A DNA stretch of 55,511 bases. Source: a virus. The notes beneath the pieces were generated by a model, which was not told the DNA's origin, searched no databases, and worked only from the letters and a program-made list of their open reading frames with translations. Where the stretch lies: the IMG/VR virus record IMGVR_UViG_3300031673_016559, positions 1-55,511 of that record; one strand, given 5' to 3'. Positions 24,556 through 33,156 of this stretch are shown here, piece after piece; position 1 is the first letter of the stretch; each line of letters begins with the position of its first letter. The position numbers were made by a program, and so were the translations under genes.

Positions 24556-26535
24556 TTACGAGCCAGAGACGTACGCGGCGTTCTGGATGAACTGCGCCGC
24601 GGTCGCACGCGCCTTGGCCCAGTTAATGTAGCGAACGGCCTTGATTGCCAGGCTGTTCGTCTGGAACATCGAAACCACCGTCGTCGGGTTGGTGGGGCCG
24701 GTCGACTCGTTCACCGCGGAGGTGTCCATCATCTGCAGCGACGCCTCCGAGCTGGTGCTGATCGTCACCTCGCCGTCATCGGCCAGCAGAATTGCCGGCG
24801 CGTTGATCAGCGCGATGATTGAGCCATACGCCGGACTGCCGACGAGCTTTGCCGACATCGAGGTGATGACTGGCAGGCCGAACAGCGTGCCGCCAAGCAT
24901 GTTGATCTCGGGGTAGAGAGGCTGACCCAACGGGTTCAGCATCATCGAGAGCGAGAGCGCCTGCGTCGGCGCCATGATCCACACGCCGAGCGACGGGTCC
25001 ATATTCGCAGCGAGCCACGCGTCGATCAACGTCTGCACGTCGGCGCGCAGCGCGTTCGACGTCGTCCCGCTCGGCGTGATTGGGGTCACGCCGTTGAGGA
25101 TGGACGCCGGCGACACGTTCGCCACGGCCGCAAAATCCGGATTGAGGAACTGCGTATCCAGAAATTGCGCGATCGACTTCCCGAGATCGTTTCGCACCAG
25201 CATTTCTGCCGATGGGGACGAGCTGCGGACCAACTCGTCATCTACCGCGACCAGGCCGGCCGCTTTCGCGATGCCGAGCGTGATAGCGAAGGTGCCGAGC
25301 TTGCTCATCGGAACCGGCTGGCCCTGCCCGACCCAAAACGCAGAAGATGCCGCGTTCTGGCCGGCGATACGCACGTTGAACGGGATTTTTGTCAGGCCAG
25401 GGATCTTGCCGATGATCGTCTGCGGACGCAGGAACTCGATGAACTCGCTGGCGAGGTTCTGCGCATACACCAGCTCGGACGCCCACGTCGAGGTGGTCGT
25501 GTCGCCGGCCGCCACAGCAGCCTTCAACACCTGGGCAAGCTCGGGCGAGCTGTCCATCCACGCCTTGTTGTTCTGAACGAGAGAAAGCGCATCGTTCAGG
25601 TTGCCCTTGGCGCGCAGGAGCGCCATCGCGTAGCGGGCCATCTTGATGCCTGGCTCGAGGCGCGGCGGCTTCACGCTGATGATGGTGCCGGTGCCGCGCA
25701 GCTTTGCCGACGCCTCCGGGCCGTCCACCTTGGCGGGGATGACCTCGACGGCGCCCGCGACCATCTGCGCCTCATGCTCTTTCAGGCGCACCAGGTGCTC
25801 ATCGACCGCTTTGACTTCGCCCTTGAGGGTGTCATATTCCTGCGTCTCGGCTTCGTTCAGCGTGCGACCTTCCTCGGCCGCTTTCGCCATGATTTCAGTC
25901 ATGCGCGCCACGCTGGCCTGGCGCTTCGCCTCGAAGGAGGCGATTTGTTCAGCTATCGTTTTCATTTCAGAGTTTCCTTTCGGGAGTTTGTGTTGCGGTC
26001 CCGAAGCGCCGGGAGAGGAGGACAAGCGCACAACTTGGCGCGGCCGATCGCCTAACGCGGCGAGCAACGCTTCATCTGCGGACTTGATACTGGTAATGCT
26101 TGCGTCCACGTTCGCGGGGATCGTGACGCAGGAGAGTTCGAGCCACTCCCATTTGAGGAAGTGTTCGGCCCAGGTGTCCTTAATTTGCGAGGACTCGATA
26201 GGGTTGAACCCGATCGACATGCCCTTGACGAGCTTGTACTTGATCGACTGCCAGGCATTGTCGATCCGGTCCTTCAGCGTGCCCGCCTCGGGGATCTTGG
26301 CAAACTGTGCCTGGAAGGTAATGCCCTCGGGCGTGGCCTTGGCCGCGACGACTTCTCCGACCGGCTCGCGGGCGTTGTGCTGCCAGAGTAGGGGGATCGG
26401 CAATTTGAACTGCGCGCCCTCGGGCTCGACGATGTCGCCCATGCGATCCGTGCTCGGTGTCGTCGCGATGCCTTCGATGATGCGTTGCTCTTCATCGACG
26501 CTCTTGATCGTGAACAGGCTGTAGGCGCGATTCAT
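24556..26535 (-). CDS. Prohead protease-major capsid protein fusion (HK97 type)
   Basis: A 659-residue polyprotein from ATG 26535, with GGAG upstream. Residues 1-150 are the HK97 prohead protease: W-Q-H53-N, K-G-M-S107-I-G-F and W-E-W-L-E-L-S supply the probable His, Ser and acidic catalytic positions. After a Ser/Gly/Pro linker (about 170-188), residue Met191 opens a Glu/Ala coiled-coil scaffold (delta-like, about 191-275). The HK97-fold capsid domain follows (about 320-659, with S-A-F-W-V-G-Q-G-Q-P-V and the C-terminal R-Y-I-N-W-A-K). The protease must release the capsid by cleaving itself and the scaffold. An internal start at 25965 could also make the capsid alone. Confidence 0.9.
   Translation of the reverse strand: MNRAYSLFTIKSVDEEQRIIEGIATTPSTDRMGDIVEPEGAQFKLPIPLLWQHNAREPVGEVVAAKATPEGITFQAQFAKIPEAGTLKDRIDNAWQSIKYKLVKGMSIGFNPIESSQIKDTWAEHFLKWEWLELSCVTIPANVDASITSIKSADEALLAALGDRPRQVVRLSSSPGASGPQHKLPKGNSEMKTIAEQIASFEAKRQASVARMTEIMAKAAEEGRTLNEAETQEYDTLKGEVKAVDEHLVRLKEHEAQMVAGAVEVIPAKVDGPEASAKLRGTGTIISVKPPRLEPGIKMARYAMALLRAKGNLNDALSLVQNNKAWMDSSPELAQVLKAAVAAGDTTTSTWASELVYAQNLASEFIEFLRPQTIIGKIPGLTKIPFNVRIAGQNAASSAFWVGQGQPVPMSKLGTFAITLGIAKAAGLVAVDDELVRSSSPSAEMLVRNDLGKSIAQFLDTQFLNPDFAAVANVSPASILNGVTPITPSGTTSNALRADVQTLIDAWLAANMDPSLGVWIMAPTQALSLSMMLNPLGQPLYPEINMLGGTLFGLPVITSMSAKLVGSPAYGSIIALINAPAILLADDGEVTISTSSEASLQMMDTSAVNESTGPTNPTTVVSMFQTNSLAIKAVRYINWAKARATAAQFIQNAAYVSGS
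25963..25982 (-). promoter_or_regulatory. Internal ribosome binding site and start for the capsid part
   Basis: Within the fusion gene an AAAGGAAA sequence (25973-25980) lies about 7 bases upstream of an in-frame ATG at 25965. It begins exactly where a separate capsid gene begins in unfused relatives (M-K-T-I-A-E-Q-I). It probably directs extra synthesis of the 469-residue scaffold-capsid protein. Confidence 0.65.
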
Positions 26536-26554
26536 AGGTGGCACTCCAGAATTG

Positions 26555-26576
26555 AAAAAGCCGCCCGGGGGCGGCT
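26555..26576 (-). terminator. Rho-independent terminator after the large terminase gene
   Basis: A compact AGCCGCCC/GGGCGGCT stem (26559-26576) is followed on the minus strand by five T. It lies between the large terminase stop at 26603 and the protease-capsid start at 26535. It separates packaging genes from head genes. Confidence 0.8.
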
Positions 26577-26602
26577 GGTGATTCGATTGCGAAGCGGTAC
26601 GG

Positions 26603-28411
26603 CTAGACGAAAAGCAGTTGATAGGCCTTGGGTGGTTCCTGGGCCACAATCGCGCGGCCCCAGGCCATGAGCAGCGCGCTCATGTCATCGATCTTGTCCG
26701 CGCTCTTGCCTTTGTCCGGCGCCATGTTCAGATTGGCATCGAGCCGCGGGACCAGGTTGCTCGCGCACCAACTGAGCACCTGGTCATTGCCGTGGCGGAG
26801 CTTCCCCGCGATGTAGGTGCGCTCCAAGTCTTGCATCGCCGGGTGGTAGCTCTTGCTGCCCTGACGAAACTCAACCATCGGAAGGCCTGCGGCCTGGAGC
26901 CTATTGACGAGGTCGGTCGAATTCCAGCGATCGAACGCAATTTCCTTCGGCGTGAAGCGATGCCACAAGTCGATCACGTCGCGCTCAACCACTTCGTAAT
27001 CGGTCACGTCCCCGTCGGTCTGCGTGATATACCCGGCGGTAACCCAGTGGTCATAGCGCACGGTCCCGCGCTCGGTGCGCTGCGACACCGCCCAGGCCGG
27101 CACCCAACGCCGCCCCCAGGTGTAGTAAATGCCGTCGTGTCTCCAGAGCAACCGGAACGCGCACAAGTCGCGGGTGCTCGCGAGATCCAGCCCGGCCCAA
27201 CAAGGCTTCCCCTTCAGAAACTCCAGGTCCACCGGACCCCCGCACCGTTTCCATCGTTCCAGGTCGATCCAGGTGTTCGCCGCGGCTGCTTGCCGGTTGA
27301 GGCGCTTGATCTTGAACTCGGCATGCCGGCCGGGCATTTGCTTGGCGTCGATCGCAGCCTTCCGAATCTCGCGCGCGAGGATCGGGTTGACCTCCATGAG
27401 CGGATTCGCCTTGGGCCATTTGGAATCGTCGAAGTCCCCGTCCGCCGGCCGGTAGTTCGCCTCACCGGGCTGCCCGATCTGTTCGTCCAGGGCGAAGATT
27501 AGGGCGAAGAAGTGATCGGCCTCGAATATCGAGTTCAGCACCTGATGCGCAAAGTGCCGCATTTCCGGCCACGGCCCCGGCGTCTCGTAGCCCTCGGTCG
27601 TGGTGTAGAGCCACAGCGCATTCAACCGCGCGCCGGCCGCCGATTGCAGCACGTTCAAGAGGTCGTGCGTCTTGTGCGCGTGGATCTCGTCCAGAGCCAC
27701 GTGGGATGGGTTCAGCCCGTCCTGCGTACTCGCTTTCGCGTTGATCGGCCGGAAGTTGCTGCCGGTCTGCCAGTTGGCGATCGCGTTGGCAAAGGGCTCC
27801 AACGAGAACGCTTCCCGCAGATCGGCCGTCTGCTCGACCATCGTCTTCGCGGCCTTGAAGATCACCCGCGCCTGGCTGCCGGTGGTCGCCGCCGAGATCA
27901 CCTGCGCGCCGGGTTCGTCCTCGCAGCACAGGCAATAGAGCAGGATCGCCGCGGCCAACAGGCTCTTGCCGTTCTTGCGGCCAATCGAGAGCAGCGCCGT
28001 GGTGAAGCGCCGCGTGCCGTCGTGATTCCTGAATCCGAACGTGTTGACTAGAAAAAACACGTGTGAGGCATGCAGCACGATCGTCGGCGTTTCCCATCGC
28101 CCCTCGACGTGCGGCAGCTTCTCGATGAAGTCGCATACGTCGTTGGCCTGGACAAGGCTGAACTTGAACGGGCCGCCCTTGGTCGCTGCGCGCTTTCTGT
28201 CCTTTACATAGCGGCTCGCCGCAAGCCTTATCCATTTGCCGTGGCGCGCACCGTCGGCGTCCTTGAGGGCATCCTCGGCGAAGCGATCGGCGATGGCGAC
28301 ATAGTCACGCGCGCTTCGGGGCGGCGTTGTTCGAGAACCGGTTCGCCTCTTTCGCGCTGGCGCCGGCAAGCGTGATCCGGCTCCGACTCGTTGGGCTGAA
28401 TCCAAGCTCAC
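26603..28411 (-). CDS. terL: Terminase large subunit (Terminase_1 / HK97 gp2-like)
   Basis: A 602-residue packaging motor. The Walker A-like loop is S-I-G-R-K-N-G-K-S (about 142-150), Walker B is V-A-L-D-E (238-242), and the nuclease domain begins with the acidic W-A-G-L-D409. GTG at 28411 was kept as the start because GAAGG precedes it; it overlaps the small subunit gene by 107 bp. Codons nearer the small-subunit stop lack ATG, GTG or a ribosome site. With the portal it packages DNA and makes the end cuts. A P27 small subunit and HNH neighbour suggest cos-type packaging. Confidence 0.93.
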   Translation of the reverse strand: MSLDSAQRVGAGSRLPAPARKRRTGSRTTPPRSARDYVAIADRFAEDALKDADGARHGKWIRLAASRYVKDRKRAATKGGPFKFSLVQANDVCDFIEKLPHVEGRWETPTIVLHASHVFFLVNTFGFRNHDGTRRFTTALLSIGRKNGKSLLAAAILLYCLCCEDEPGAQVISAATTGSQARVIFKAAKTMVEQTADLREAFSLEPFANAIANWQTGSNFRPINAKASTQDGLNPSHVALDEIHAHKTHDLLNVLQSAAGARLNALWLYTTTEGYETPGPWPEMRHFAHQVLNSIFEADHFFALIFALDEQIGQPGEANYRPADGDFDDSKWPKANPLMEVNPILAREIRKAAIDAKQMPGRHAEFKIKRLNRQAAAANTWIDLERWKRCGGPVDLEFLKGKPCWAGLDLASTRDLCAFRLLWRHDGIYYTWGRRWVPAWAVSQRTERGTVRYDHWVTAGYITQTDGDVTDYEVVERDVIDLWHRFTPKEIAFDRWNSTDLVNRLQAAGLPMVEFRQGSKSYHPAMQDLERTYIAGKLRHGNDQVLSWCASNLVPRLDANLNMAPDKGKSADKIDDMSALLMAWGRAIVAQEPPKAYQLLFV

Positions 28412-28826
28412 TGGTTGCCTTCACCATGCGTTGAAATGCCTCGTTCCTGATCCGGGTCCAGGGCGATGGAACCATGGTTGCCGAGCGCACCGTCTTGACC
28501 TGCGTGCCATCCGGGTTGATCGTGATCCGCTGATCGCCCCCCTTTTTCACGACGGGTCCCTCGAGCGCCAGGGACGCCTCGGCAAGATTGATCTCGGCCA
28601 CCGCCATGACCCAGCTTGCAAATAGGTCGCGGTCGAGGAAGCGCAGCAGTCCCTTCGGAGCGTTCCCGATTGCGTAGCGCCAGATTTCCTTCTGCGCGTC
28701 AGTCATTGGCTCAGGCGGCGCGAGGAGCTCGCCCACCGGCTGCGGCTCCGCCGGGTTAGCCCTGTGCTTTCGCTGGGTCCCGGACACCAGCTTGAGGAGC
28801 GTCGGTATGGGCTTGCGTCCTCTCAC
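28305..28826 (-). CDS. terS: Terminase small subunit (P27 family)
   Basis: A 173-residue protein with the P27-family start (M-R-G-R-K-P-I-P-T) and the helix D-A-Q-K-E-I-W-R-Y-A-I. The domain continues through the D-R-D-L-F-A-S-W segment and the C-terminal L-G-F-S-P-T-S-R-S-R. It recognises the packaging site and loads the large subunit. It overlaps the end of the ParB-N/methyltransferase gene by 71 bp and the large subunit by 107 bp. Confidence 0.9.
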   Translation of the reverse strand: MRGRKPIPTLLKLVSGTQRKHRANPAEPQPVGELLAPPEPMTDAQKEIWRYAIGNAPKGLLRFLDRDLFASWVMAVAEINLAEASLALEGPVVKKGGDQRITINPDGTQVKTVRSATMVPSPWTRIRNEAFQRMVKATSELGFSPTSRSRITLAGASAKEANRFSNNAAPKRA

Positions 28827-30081
28827 GGGTTATTTCCTCAAAGGTTCGGCCATCCCCATCGAGCGTGGCGCCCTGGCCGGTGAATTGCTGCCAGCGACGA
28901 ATGATCACGTCGCAATACTTCGGATCCAACTCCAACAGCCGGGCGTGGCGCCCGTGCTTTTCACAGGCGAGAATGGTGGTTCCGCTGCCGCCAAACGGAT
29001 CCAGGACAACGTCGGCGCCTTTGGTATTGTTCAGCATCTGATATTCAAACAGCGCCACCGGTTTCATCGTGGGGTGTTCGAGGCTGCGTGAGGGTCGGTC
29101 AAACTCCAGCACCGTAGTTTGCTTCCGGTCTGTGGCCCACAGATGCGCGGCACCGTCCTTCCACCCATATAAGCACGGCTCGTGCTTCCATTGGTAGTCT
29201 TGCCGGCCCATCACGAGCGAGGACTTCTTCCAAATCAAGCACTGGCGGACGCTCAGTCCGGCATCCCTGCACGCCCCGCGGAAGTTGTAGCTTTCGGTGT
29301 CCGAGTGCCAGATATAGAACACCGCCCCGGGTTTCATCACCGTGGCCGCTGCAGCAAATGCCGCCGTAAGAAATGTCCGAAACGCCGTATCCGATAGGTC
29401 GTCGTTCAAGAGCGTCTGGGTGTTTCGGTTTGCGCCGTCCACTTTGTTCTTATTGGCGGCGTTACCCTTGGCGCCGCCGTAGGCCACGTTGTAGGGTGGG
29501 TCGGTGAGAAGCAAGTCCACGCCCACCTGGGCGCACAAACGCTCCAGCGCGCCGGCCTGGGTAGCGTCCCCGCACATCAGCCGATGCTTACCAAGCAGCC
29601 AAACCTCGCCAGGGTTCGTGATCGGATCCGGCTGAACATCTGGAACGGCGTCCTCGTCTGTCAGCCCGGTCTGGACTAGGGGCGTCAACGCGGCAATCTC
29701 CTCGGCGCTAAAGCCGATCGCCGCCATGTCGAAATTGAGGTTTTGCAGTTCCTCCAGGTCGAGCGCGAGGAGCTCATCGTCCCACAGGGCTAGATCCGCG
29801 ATCTTGTTCACGCTCAAGCGAAACGCCTTCAGCTGCGCTTCTGTCATGTCGTCGGCCAGCAGCACCGGTACCGTCGCTAGGCCCAGCTGCCGCGCCGCTT
29901 TCAGGCGCAGATGCCCGTCTACGATTAGGCCGTCAGATTTCGCCAGGATCGGCACGCGAAAGCCGAATTGCTTGATCGCAGCCGCCGTTTGGGCCACAGC
30001 GTGATCGTTCTTGCGCGGGTTGCGCTCGTATTCGATCAGCCGGTCAAGCGGCCAATGTTGCAGTGCGACGGATTTGCTCAA
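28756..30081 (-). CDS. ParB-N/DNA methyltransferase (beta-class amino-methyltransferase)
   Basis: About 441 residues. TTG at 30081 was preferred because it has GGGGA upstream and gives the usual short leader before Y-E-R-N-P-R-K-N-D; a longer frame begins with TTG at 30138. The N-terminal 90 residues are a ParB/Srx-like domain (N-P-R-K-N-D, I-V-D-G-H-L-R). The methyltransferase follows: T-D-P-P-Y-N-V (motif IV, about 194) precedes D-P-F-G-G-S-G-T-T (motif I, about 361), the beta-class order. It probably methylates adenine N6 or cytosine N4. Such genes occur beside terminases in many prophages and may protect phage DNA or mark the packaging region. Confidence 0.88.
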   Translation of the reverse strand: MSKSVALQHWPLDRLIEYERNPRKNDHAVAQTAAAIKQFGFRVPILAKSDGLIVDGHLRLKAARQLGLATVPVLLADDMTEAQLKAFRLSVNKIADLALWDDELLALDLEELQNLNFDMAAIGFSAEEIAALTPLVQTGLTDEDAVPDVQPDPITNPGEVWLLGKHRLMCGDATQAGALERLCAQVGVDLLLTDPPYNVAYGGAKGNAANKNKVDGANRNTQTLLNDDLSDTAFRTFLTAAFAAAATVMKPGAVFYIWHSDTESYNFRGACRDAGLSVRQCLIWKKSSLVMGRQDYQWKHEPCLYGWKDGAAHLWATDRKQTTVLEFDRPSRSLEHPTMKPVALFEYQMLNNTKGADVVLDPFGGSGTTILACEKHGRHARLLELDPKYCDVIIRRWQQFTGQGATLDGDGRTFEEITRERTQAHTDAPQAGVRDPAKAQG

Positions 30082-30179
30082 AATAGCGTTTCCCCAATTT
30101 TGGCCGTGCGATTTTTTGGCTCTGGCCGGGGTCCACAAATTTAAAGGAAGAAACCATTACAGCCCCCCCGGGGTGCATT

Positions 30180-30575
30180 TCAGGCGCGACGACTGGGCGG
30201 GCACTTGGCGTCGCCTCCGATCGTCTCCCTCCAGGTCTTGCGATCGTGACAGCGCTTGGCCATCGCCTGCCAGTTCTGCGGATCCCAGAACAGCGCCATA
30301 TCGCCGCGATGCGGGATCACATGGTCCACCACGGTCGCCGCGGTCACCTGTTTGCGCCCTTCGTCGCAATCGGGGCATTGGCACAGCGGATGTGCGCGCA
30401 GGAATCCCTTGCTTGTTGCCTGCCACCGGCGCCCATAGCCGCGCTCACTGGCACTGCCCTTGTATTGGTCGTGCAGTCGTTGCTTTGCTTGGGCATGTTC
30501 CGGGCACCTGCTGGCGTTGGTGACCAGGGCGGCGCAACCGACCTCGGCGCAAGGGTGGGGTGCAGCGCTTGGCAT
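30180..30575 (-). CDS. HNH endonuclease
   Basis: A 131-residue protein; the start is ATG 30575 or the in-frame GTG at 30590. It carries an N-terminal C-x4-C...C-x2-H cluster, then C-Q-C-P-D-C before the HNH core (V-V-D-H-V-I-P-H-R-G-D, then N-W-Q-A-M-A-K-R-C-H-D-R-K-T). HNH proteins next to terminase genes are needed for specific cos cleavage in HK97-like phages. The placement upstream of terminase, separated by the methyltransferase, fits that role. Confidence 0.88.
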   Translation of the reverse strand: MPSAAPHPCAEVGCAALVTNASRCPEHAQAKQRLHDQYKGSASERGYGRRWQATSKGFLRAHPLCQCPDCDEGRKQVTAATVVDHVIPHRGDMALFWDPQNWQAMAKRCHDRKTWRETIGGDAKCPPSRRA

Positions 30576-30685
30576 AGTCAGGTGCGCCACTCCGATTTAG
30601 TCTCAATCATTCCCCGATTACCGCTTGCTTTCGTTGCGAATTGAAGCGTTCATACGGACACCATCAACGCGAGCGGAGCAAACGC

Positions 30686-30883
30686 ATGAGCTACACCAGC
30701 AACGAATTCACGGTCGACGAGATCGGCTTCATCCAGATCGCCATGACGAAGGTGCTTGCCGCGGTCGCACGCGGCGAACTCGATCTCAACCGACTGGCCC
30801 ACGAGGAACTTGCCGCGCGAGGTCTTGATGTCAATGGCACCTGGGTCGGCTTCGATCGCGCCAAACAGATTCACAACGTTTGA
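30686..30883 (+). CDS. Small conserved hypothetical protein
   Basis: A 65-residue protein from ATG 30686 with a CGGAG site. The sequence T-V-D-E-I-G-F-I-Q-I-A, then L-D-L-N-R-L-A-H-E-E-L-A-A-R-G, then G-T-W-V-G-F is compact and helical with no catalytic residues visible. It precedes the DUF3489-like gene by 27 bp on the same strand, and this pair is often seen together in proteobacterial mobile regions. Function unknown. Confidence 0.7.
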   Translation: MSYTSNEFTVDEIGFIQIAMTKVLAAVARGELDLNRLAHEELAARGLDVNGTWVGFDRAKQIHNV

Positions 30884-30910
30884 TTCACTCAACCTGAAAG
30901 GAGATCCACC

Positions 30911-31390
30911 ATGACTACCGTAATGAAACTCACCGACACCCAGCGTCAGATCCTCAAGCGTGCCGCCAAGACCGCCGACGGCAAACTCGGATGGTTTCCC
31001 GACAACGTGAAAGGCGGCGCGCGCAAGAAAGTGATTGACGCACTCTTTAACCGCGCGCTCATCACTGGCGACGGTGCCGACTGGACCATGACTGCCGAAG
31101 GCTACGACGCCTTAGGCGTCCCGCGTCCTGTTCCCAGCAACAATGGGGACGCGAAAGTTGCGCCAGCTACCACCAAGCCGCGCACCCGCGAGAACAGCAA
31201 GCAGGCGCAGGTGATCGCGATGTTGAAACGCCCCGAGGGCGCAACCATCCAGCAGATTTGTACAACCACTGGATGGCAGCAGCACACGGTGCGGGGCACC
31301 TTCGCTGGCGCATTCAAGAAGAAGCTCGGGCTCGACATCACGTCCACCAAGGATGACGGTGCTGAACGCGTCTATCGAATCGGCGCGTAA
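30911..31390 (+). CDS. DUF3489-like protein (winged-helix type)
   Basis: A 159-residue protein with an AAAGGAG site. The N-terminal 65 residues form one small helical domain. After a Pro/Ala/Lys linker, residues about 95-159 match DUF3489: S-K-Q-A-Q-V-I-A-M-L, then G-A-T-I-Q-Q-I-C, W-Q-x-H-T-V-R-G, and F-K-K-K-L-G-L. The domain looks like a winged helix that could bind DNA. In many genomes it accompanies DUF2924 and serine recombinase genes, which here lie 14 kb away. Confidence 0.85.
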   Translation: MTTVMKLTDTQRQILKRAAKTADGKLGWFPDNVKGGARKKVIDALFNRALITGDGADWTMTAEGYDALGVPRPVPSNNGDAKVAPATTKPRTRENSKQAQVIAMLKRPEGATIQQICTTTGWQQHTVRGTFAGAFKKKLGLDITSTKDDGAERVYRIGA

Positions 31391-31402
31391 TTGGGGCCGT
31401 GC

Positions 31403-31726
31403 ATGGAATTCACCGATTCCGTCTGCGCCAGGATGCGCTACCCCGCGAGCACGCCGATGCTTTTCTCCGGTGCACAACGGTTCGTCGAGCAGCACGGCGT
31501 TGCGGTTTGGTCGGAGCTGTGCGACACCGTCATGCCCGACGAATGGTTCAACGTGACTGAGACTGCCCGCAGGCTCAATTGCCTGCGGCAGTATCGAGGC
31601 CCGGAGCGATACCTTCGCGCGGTCCTCAAAGCGATCATGGCCGACTACACTGAGCGACCCGACGCCTACGAACACCGGTCACCCGTCAAACTACGCGGGA
31701 CGCGCATGGATTACGCCAGCATCTGA
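31403..31726 (+). CDS. Hypothetical protein
   Basis: A 107-residue protein starting 12 bp after the DUF3489-like gene. The ATG at 31403 has GGGG upstream. The visible sequence includes F-V-E-Q-H-G-V-A-V-W-S-E-L, W-F-N-V-T-E-T-A-R-R-L-N and a basic C-terminus. The middle could be a small helix-turn-helix. The family is not recognised. It is the last gene of a three-gene plus-strand unit. Confidence 0.55.
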   Translation: MEFTDSVCARMRYPASTPMLFSGAQRFVEQHGVAVWSELCDTVMPDEWFNVTETARRLNCLRQYRGPERYLRAVLKAIMADYTERPDAYEHRSPVKLRGTRMDYASI

Positions 31727-31791
31727 TTGCGTATAGGAGTATCGCTAGGAAGGACCCATAAAAATCGCCGTGCGAAGTGCAAGAACAACAA

Positions 31792-31813
31792 AGCCACGGT
31801 GAATGCCGTGGCT
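31792..31813 (+). terminator. Hairpin between convergent genes
   Basis: AGCCACGG and CCGTGGCT form an 8-bp stem with a 6-base loop. T-rich sequence follows at some distance on both strands. It lies between the plus-strand hypothetical gene and the convergent DUF6362-like gene, so it probably ends one or both transcripts. The rest of 31,727-31,960 shows nothing else. Confidence 0.55.
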
Positions 31814-31960
31814 CTTGGACATTTTTCTCTCGCGAGAGTAGACGGAATCTTACACAAAACTCGCGAAAGTGTTGCATCCGTTTTCGCGCATCACCTTTGC
31901 TCTGTTTCGCTCCTGCATGCAGCATTACGCACGATTGCGTTACGTCATGTTATGTAATGT

Positions 31961-32353
31961 TCAGGTACCACGCAGGTCACTCAAACGCACGACGACTGCC
32001 TCGAGTGCCATCCTCCAGCGCCGCCACGCCGTAGCCCGGTTGCAGCCGAAGCGGCGGGCCACACGACTCCACGCCACGTCCTTGGCGCGCATCCACACGA
32101 GGTGCCGGTCATCCACCTCCAGCCATTGCACCCAACGCATGGCTTCCTCCATACGCTCGATGGCCTCAGGCGATGGCGAGATCGGCCGCATCGGGATTGG
32201 TTCATGCGAAAGCGTTTCCCACTGCTGGCGGATGATCGCAGGCCACACATTGAAGTAGCCCTGCACGTGTACGGGTGGCAGGCGCCGTGCGGTCTGGGCG
32301 GCTTGCGCAAAACGCGCCGCCACTTCGTCGATCGTCCAGTCACGCCTTGCCAT
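31961..32353 (-). CDS. DUF6362-like HTH protein
   Basis: A 130-residue protein. The N-terminus (W-T-I-D-E-V-A-A-R-F) and the C-terminal C-N-R-A-T-A-W-R-R-W-R-M-A-L helix-turn-helix match the DUF6362 pattern seen in prophage early operons. It is likely a DNA-binding late-gene regulator or packaging helper, inferred from the HTH only. It overlaps the preceding small gene by 14 bp and is the last gene of the replication operon. Confidence 0.75.
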   Translation of the reverse strand: MARRDWTIDEVAARFAQAAQTARRLPPVHVQGYFNVWPAIIRQQWETLSHEPIPMRPISPSPEAIERMEEAMRWVQWLEVDDRHLVWMRAKDVAWSRVARRFGCNRATAWRRWRMALEAVVVRLSDLRGT

Positions 32354-32552
32354 CGCTCGGCCTCCCGTAGAGTCGTTGGCCGATTCGTCGAATCAGTTCA
32401 CGCTCGGTCCAGTCCAGGCGCCCGTCCTCGATCGACACCACGAGGATCTGCTGCGCCTGCCAGCCATCGCGCTTGACCGCTTCGGGGTCGGTGGTGTTGA
32501 TCAAAAGCCTGCCAAGCGGGCAGTGGTAACGAGGAGTGGATATTTTCATCAT
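32340..32552 (-). CDS. Small hypothetical protein
   Basis: A 70-residue protein with two consecutive ATG codons after an AGGAG site. The start overlaps the resolvase stop (TGATG). The sequence (P-L-G-R-L-L-I-N-T-T-D, W-Q-A-Q-Q-I-L-V-V, L-D-W-T-E-R-E-L-I) suggests a small alpha/beta fold. It is not recognised. Confidence 0.6.
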   Translation of the reverse strand: MMKISTPRYHCPLGRLLINTTDPEAVKRDGWQAQQILVVSIEDGRLDWTERELIRRIGQRLYGRPSDGKA

Positions 32553-33019
32553 CAGATCTCCTGTGTCTCAATTACCCAGAGAAGAAGCGCCAGGGCGTCG
32601 GCCTCGTTGTCATCAATGGGATCGAACCCGCGGGCGCGGACTGCGGCGATCATTTCGTCCTTGGAGGCGTTGCCTTTGCCGGCAACGTGGCGCTTGATCA
32701 TGCCCACGGGCACGCCCTGGTAGGGGATGTTGTGGTGCTCGCACCACGCGGTGAGATGCGCCATGAAACCGCCATAGGCGTGCGCAGCGTCGACGCCTGC
32801 GTGCCGGCGCACCTCTTCGAAGTAGACGGAATGGATGTCGTCCGTGATGGACTTCAGTTCGGCGAGCCAGTGCTTGAATCGCAGGTAGCGCATGCCGCCG
32901 CCTTCGAAGCGCTGCGGTTTGAAGTTGATCGAGCCGTGAGTAATTTGTCGATCGCGCGGTCGCACGGCCCACCCGGTTGTGGTTCCGAGGTCGAGGGTGA
33001 GAATCGTGAGTGATGTCAT
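32552..33019 (-). CDS. RuvC-like Holliday junction resolvase
   Basis: A 155-residue protein from ATG 33019 with an AAGGA site. The N-terminal L-T-L-D-L-G-T-T-T-G-W-A strand carries the first acidic residue of the RNase H-like fold. Y-F-E-E-V-R-R-H follows, and D-D-N-E-A-D-A-L-A-L supplies the C-terminal acidic cluster. The protein would cut branched DNA before packaging. It follows the primase-helicase gene in the same operon. Confidence 0.85.
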   Translation of the reverse strand: MTSLTILTLDLGTTTGWAVRPRDRQITHGSINFKPQRFEGGGMRYLRFKHWLAELKSITDDIHSVYFEEVRRHAGVDAAHAYGGFMAHLTAWCEHHNIPYQGVPVGMIKRHVAGKGNASKDEMIAAVRARGFDPIDDNEADALALLLWVIETQEI

Positions 33020-33156
33020 GGTTCGTCCTTGTGGAGGAGGCCGGCCCGACGGGTTTGACGGTTCACTACAAACCTTCTCTCTACCTGCGCGCGCGCACGC
33101 GCGTAGAGGAACTATGTAGAGCACCGTCAAATCCGTCAGGCGGCCATCGTTCATGG

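Noticed and set aside
28369-28369. Alternative TTG start for the large terminase
   Set aside because: The GTG at 28411 has a better ribosome site.
30163-30173. C7G4 run between the HNH and methyltransferase genes as a possible cos site
   Set aside because: Position near terminase and HNH is suggestive, but no flanking cosB-type repeats or known cos core were visible.
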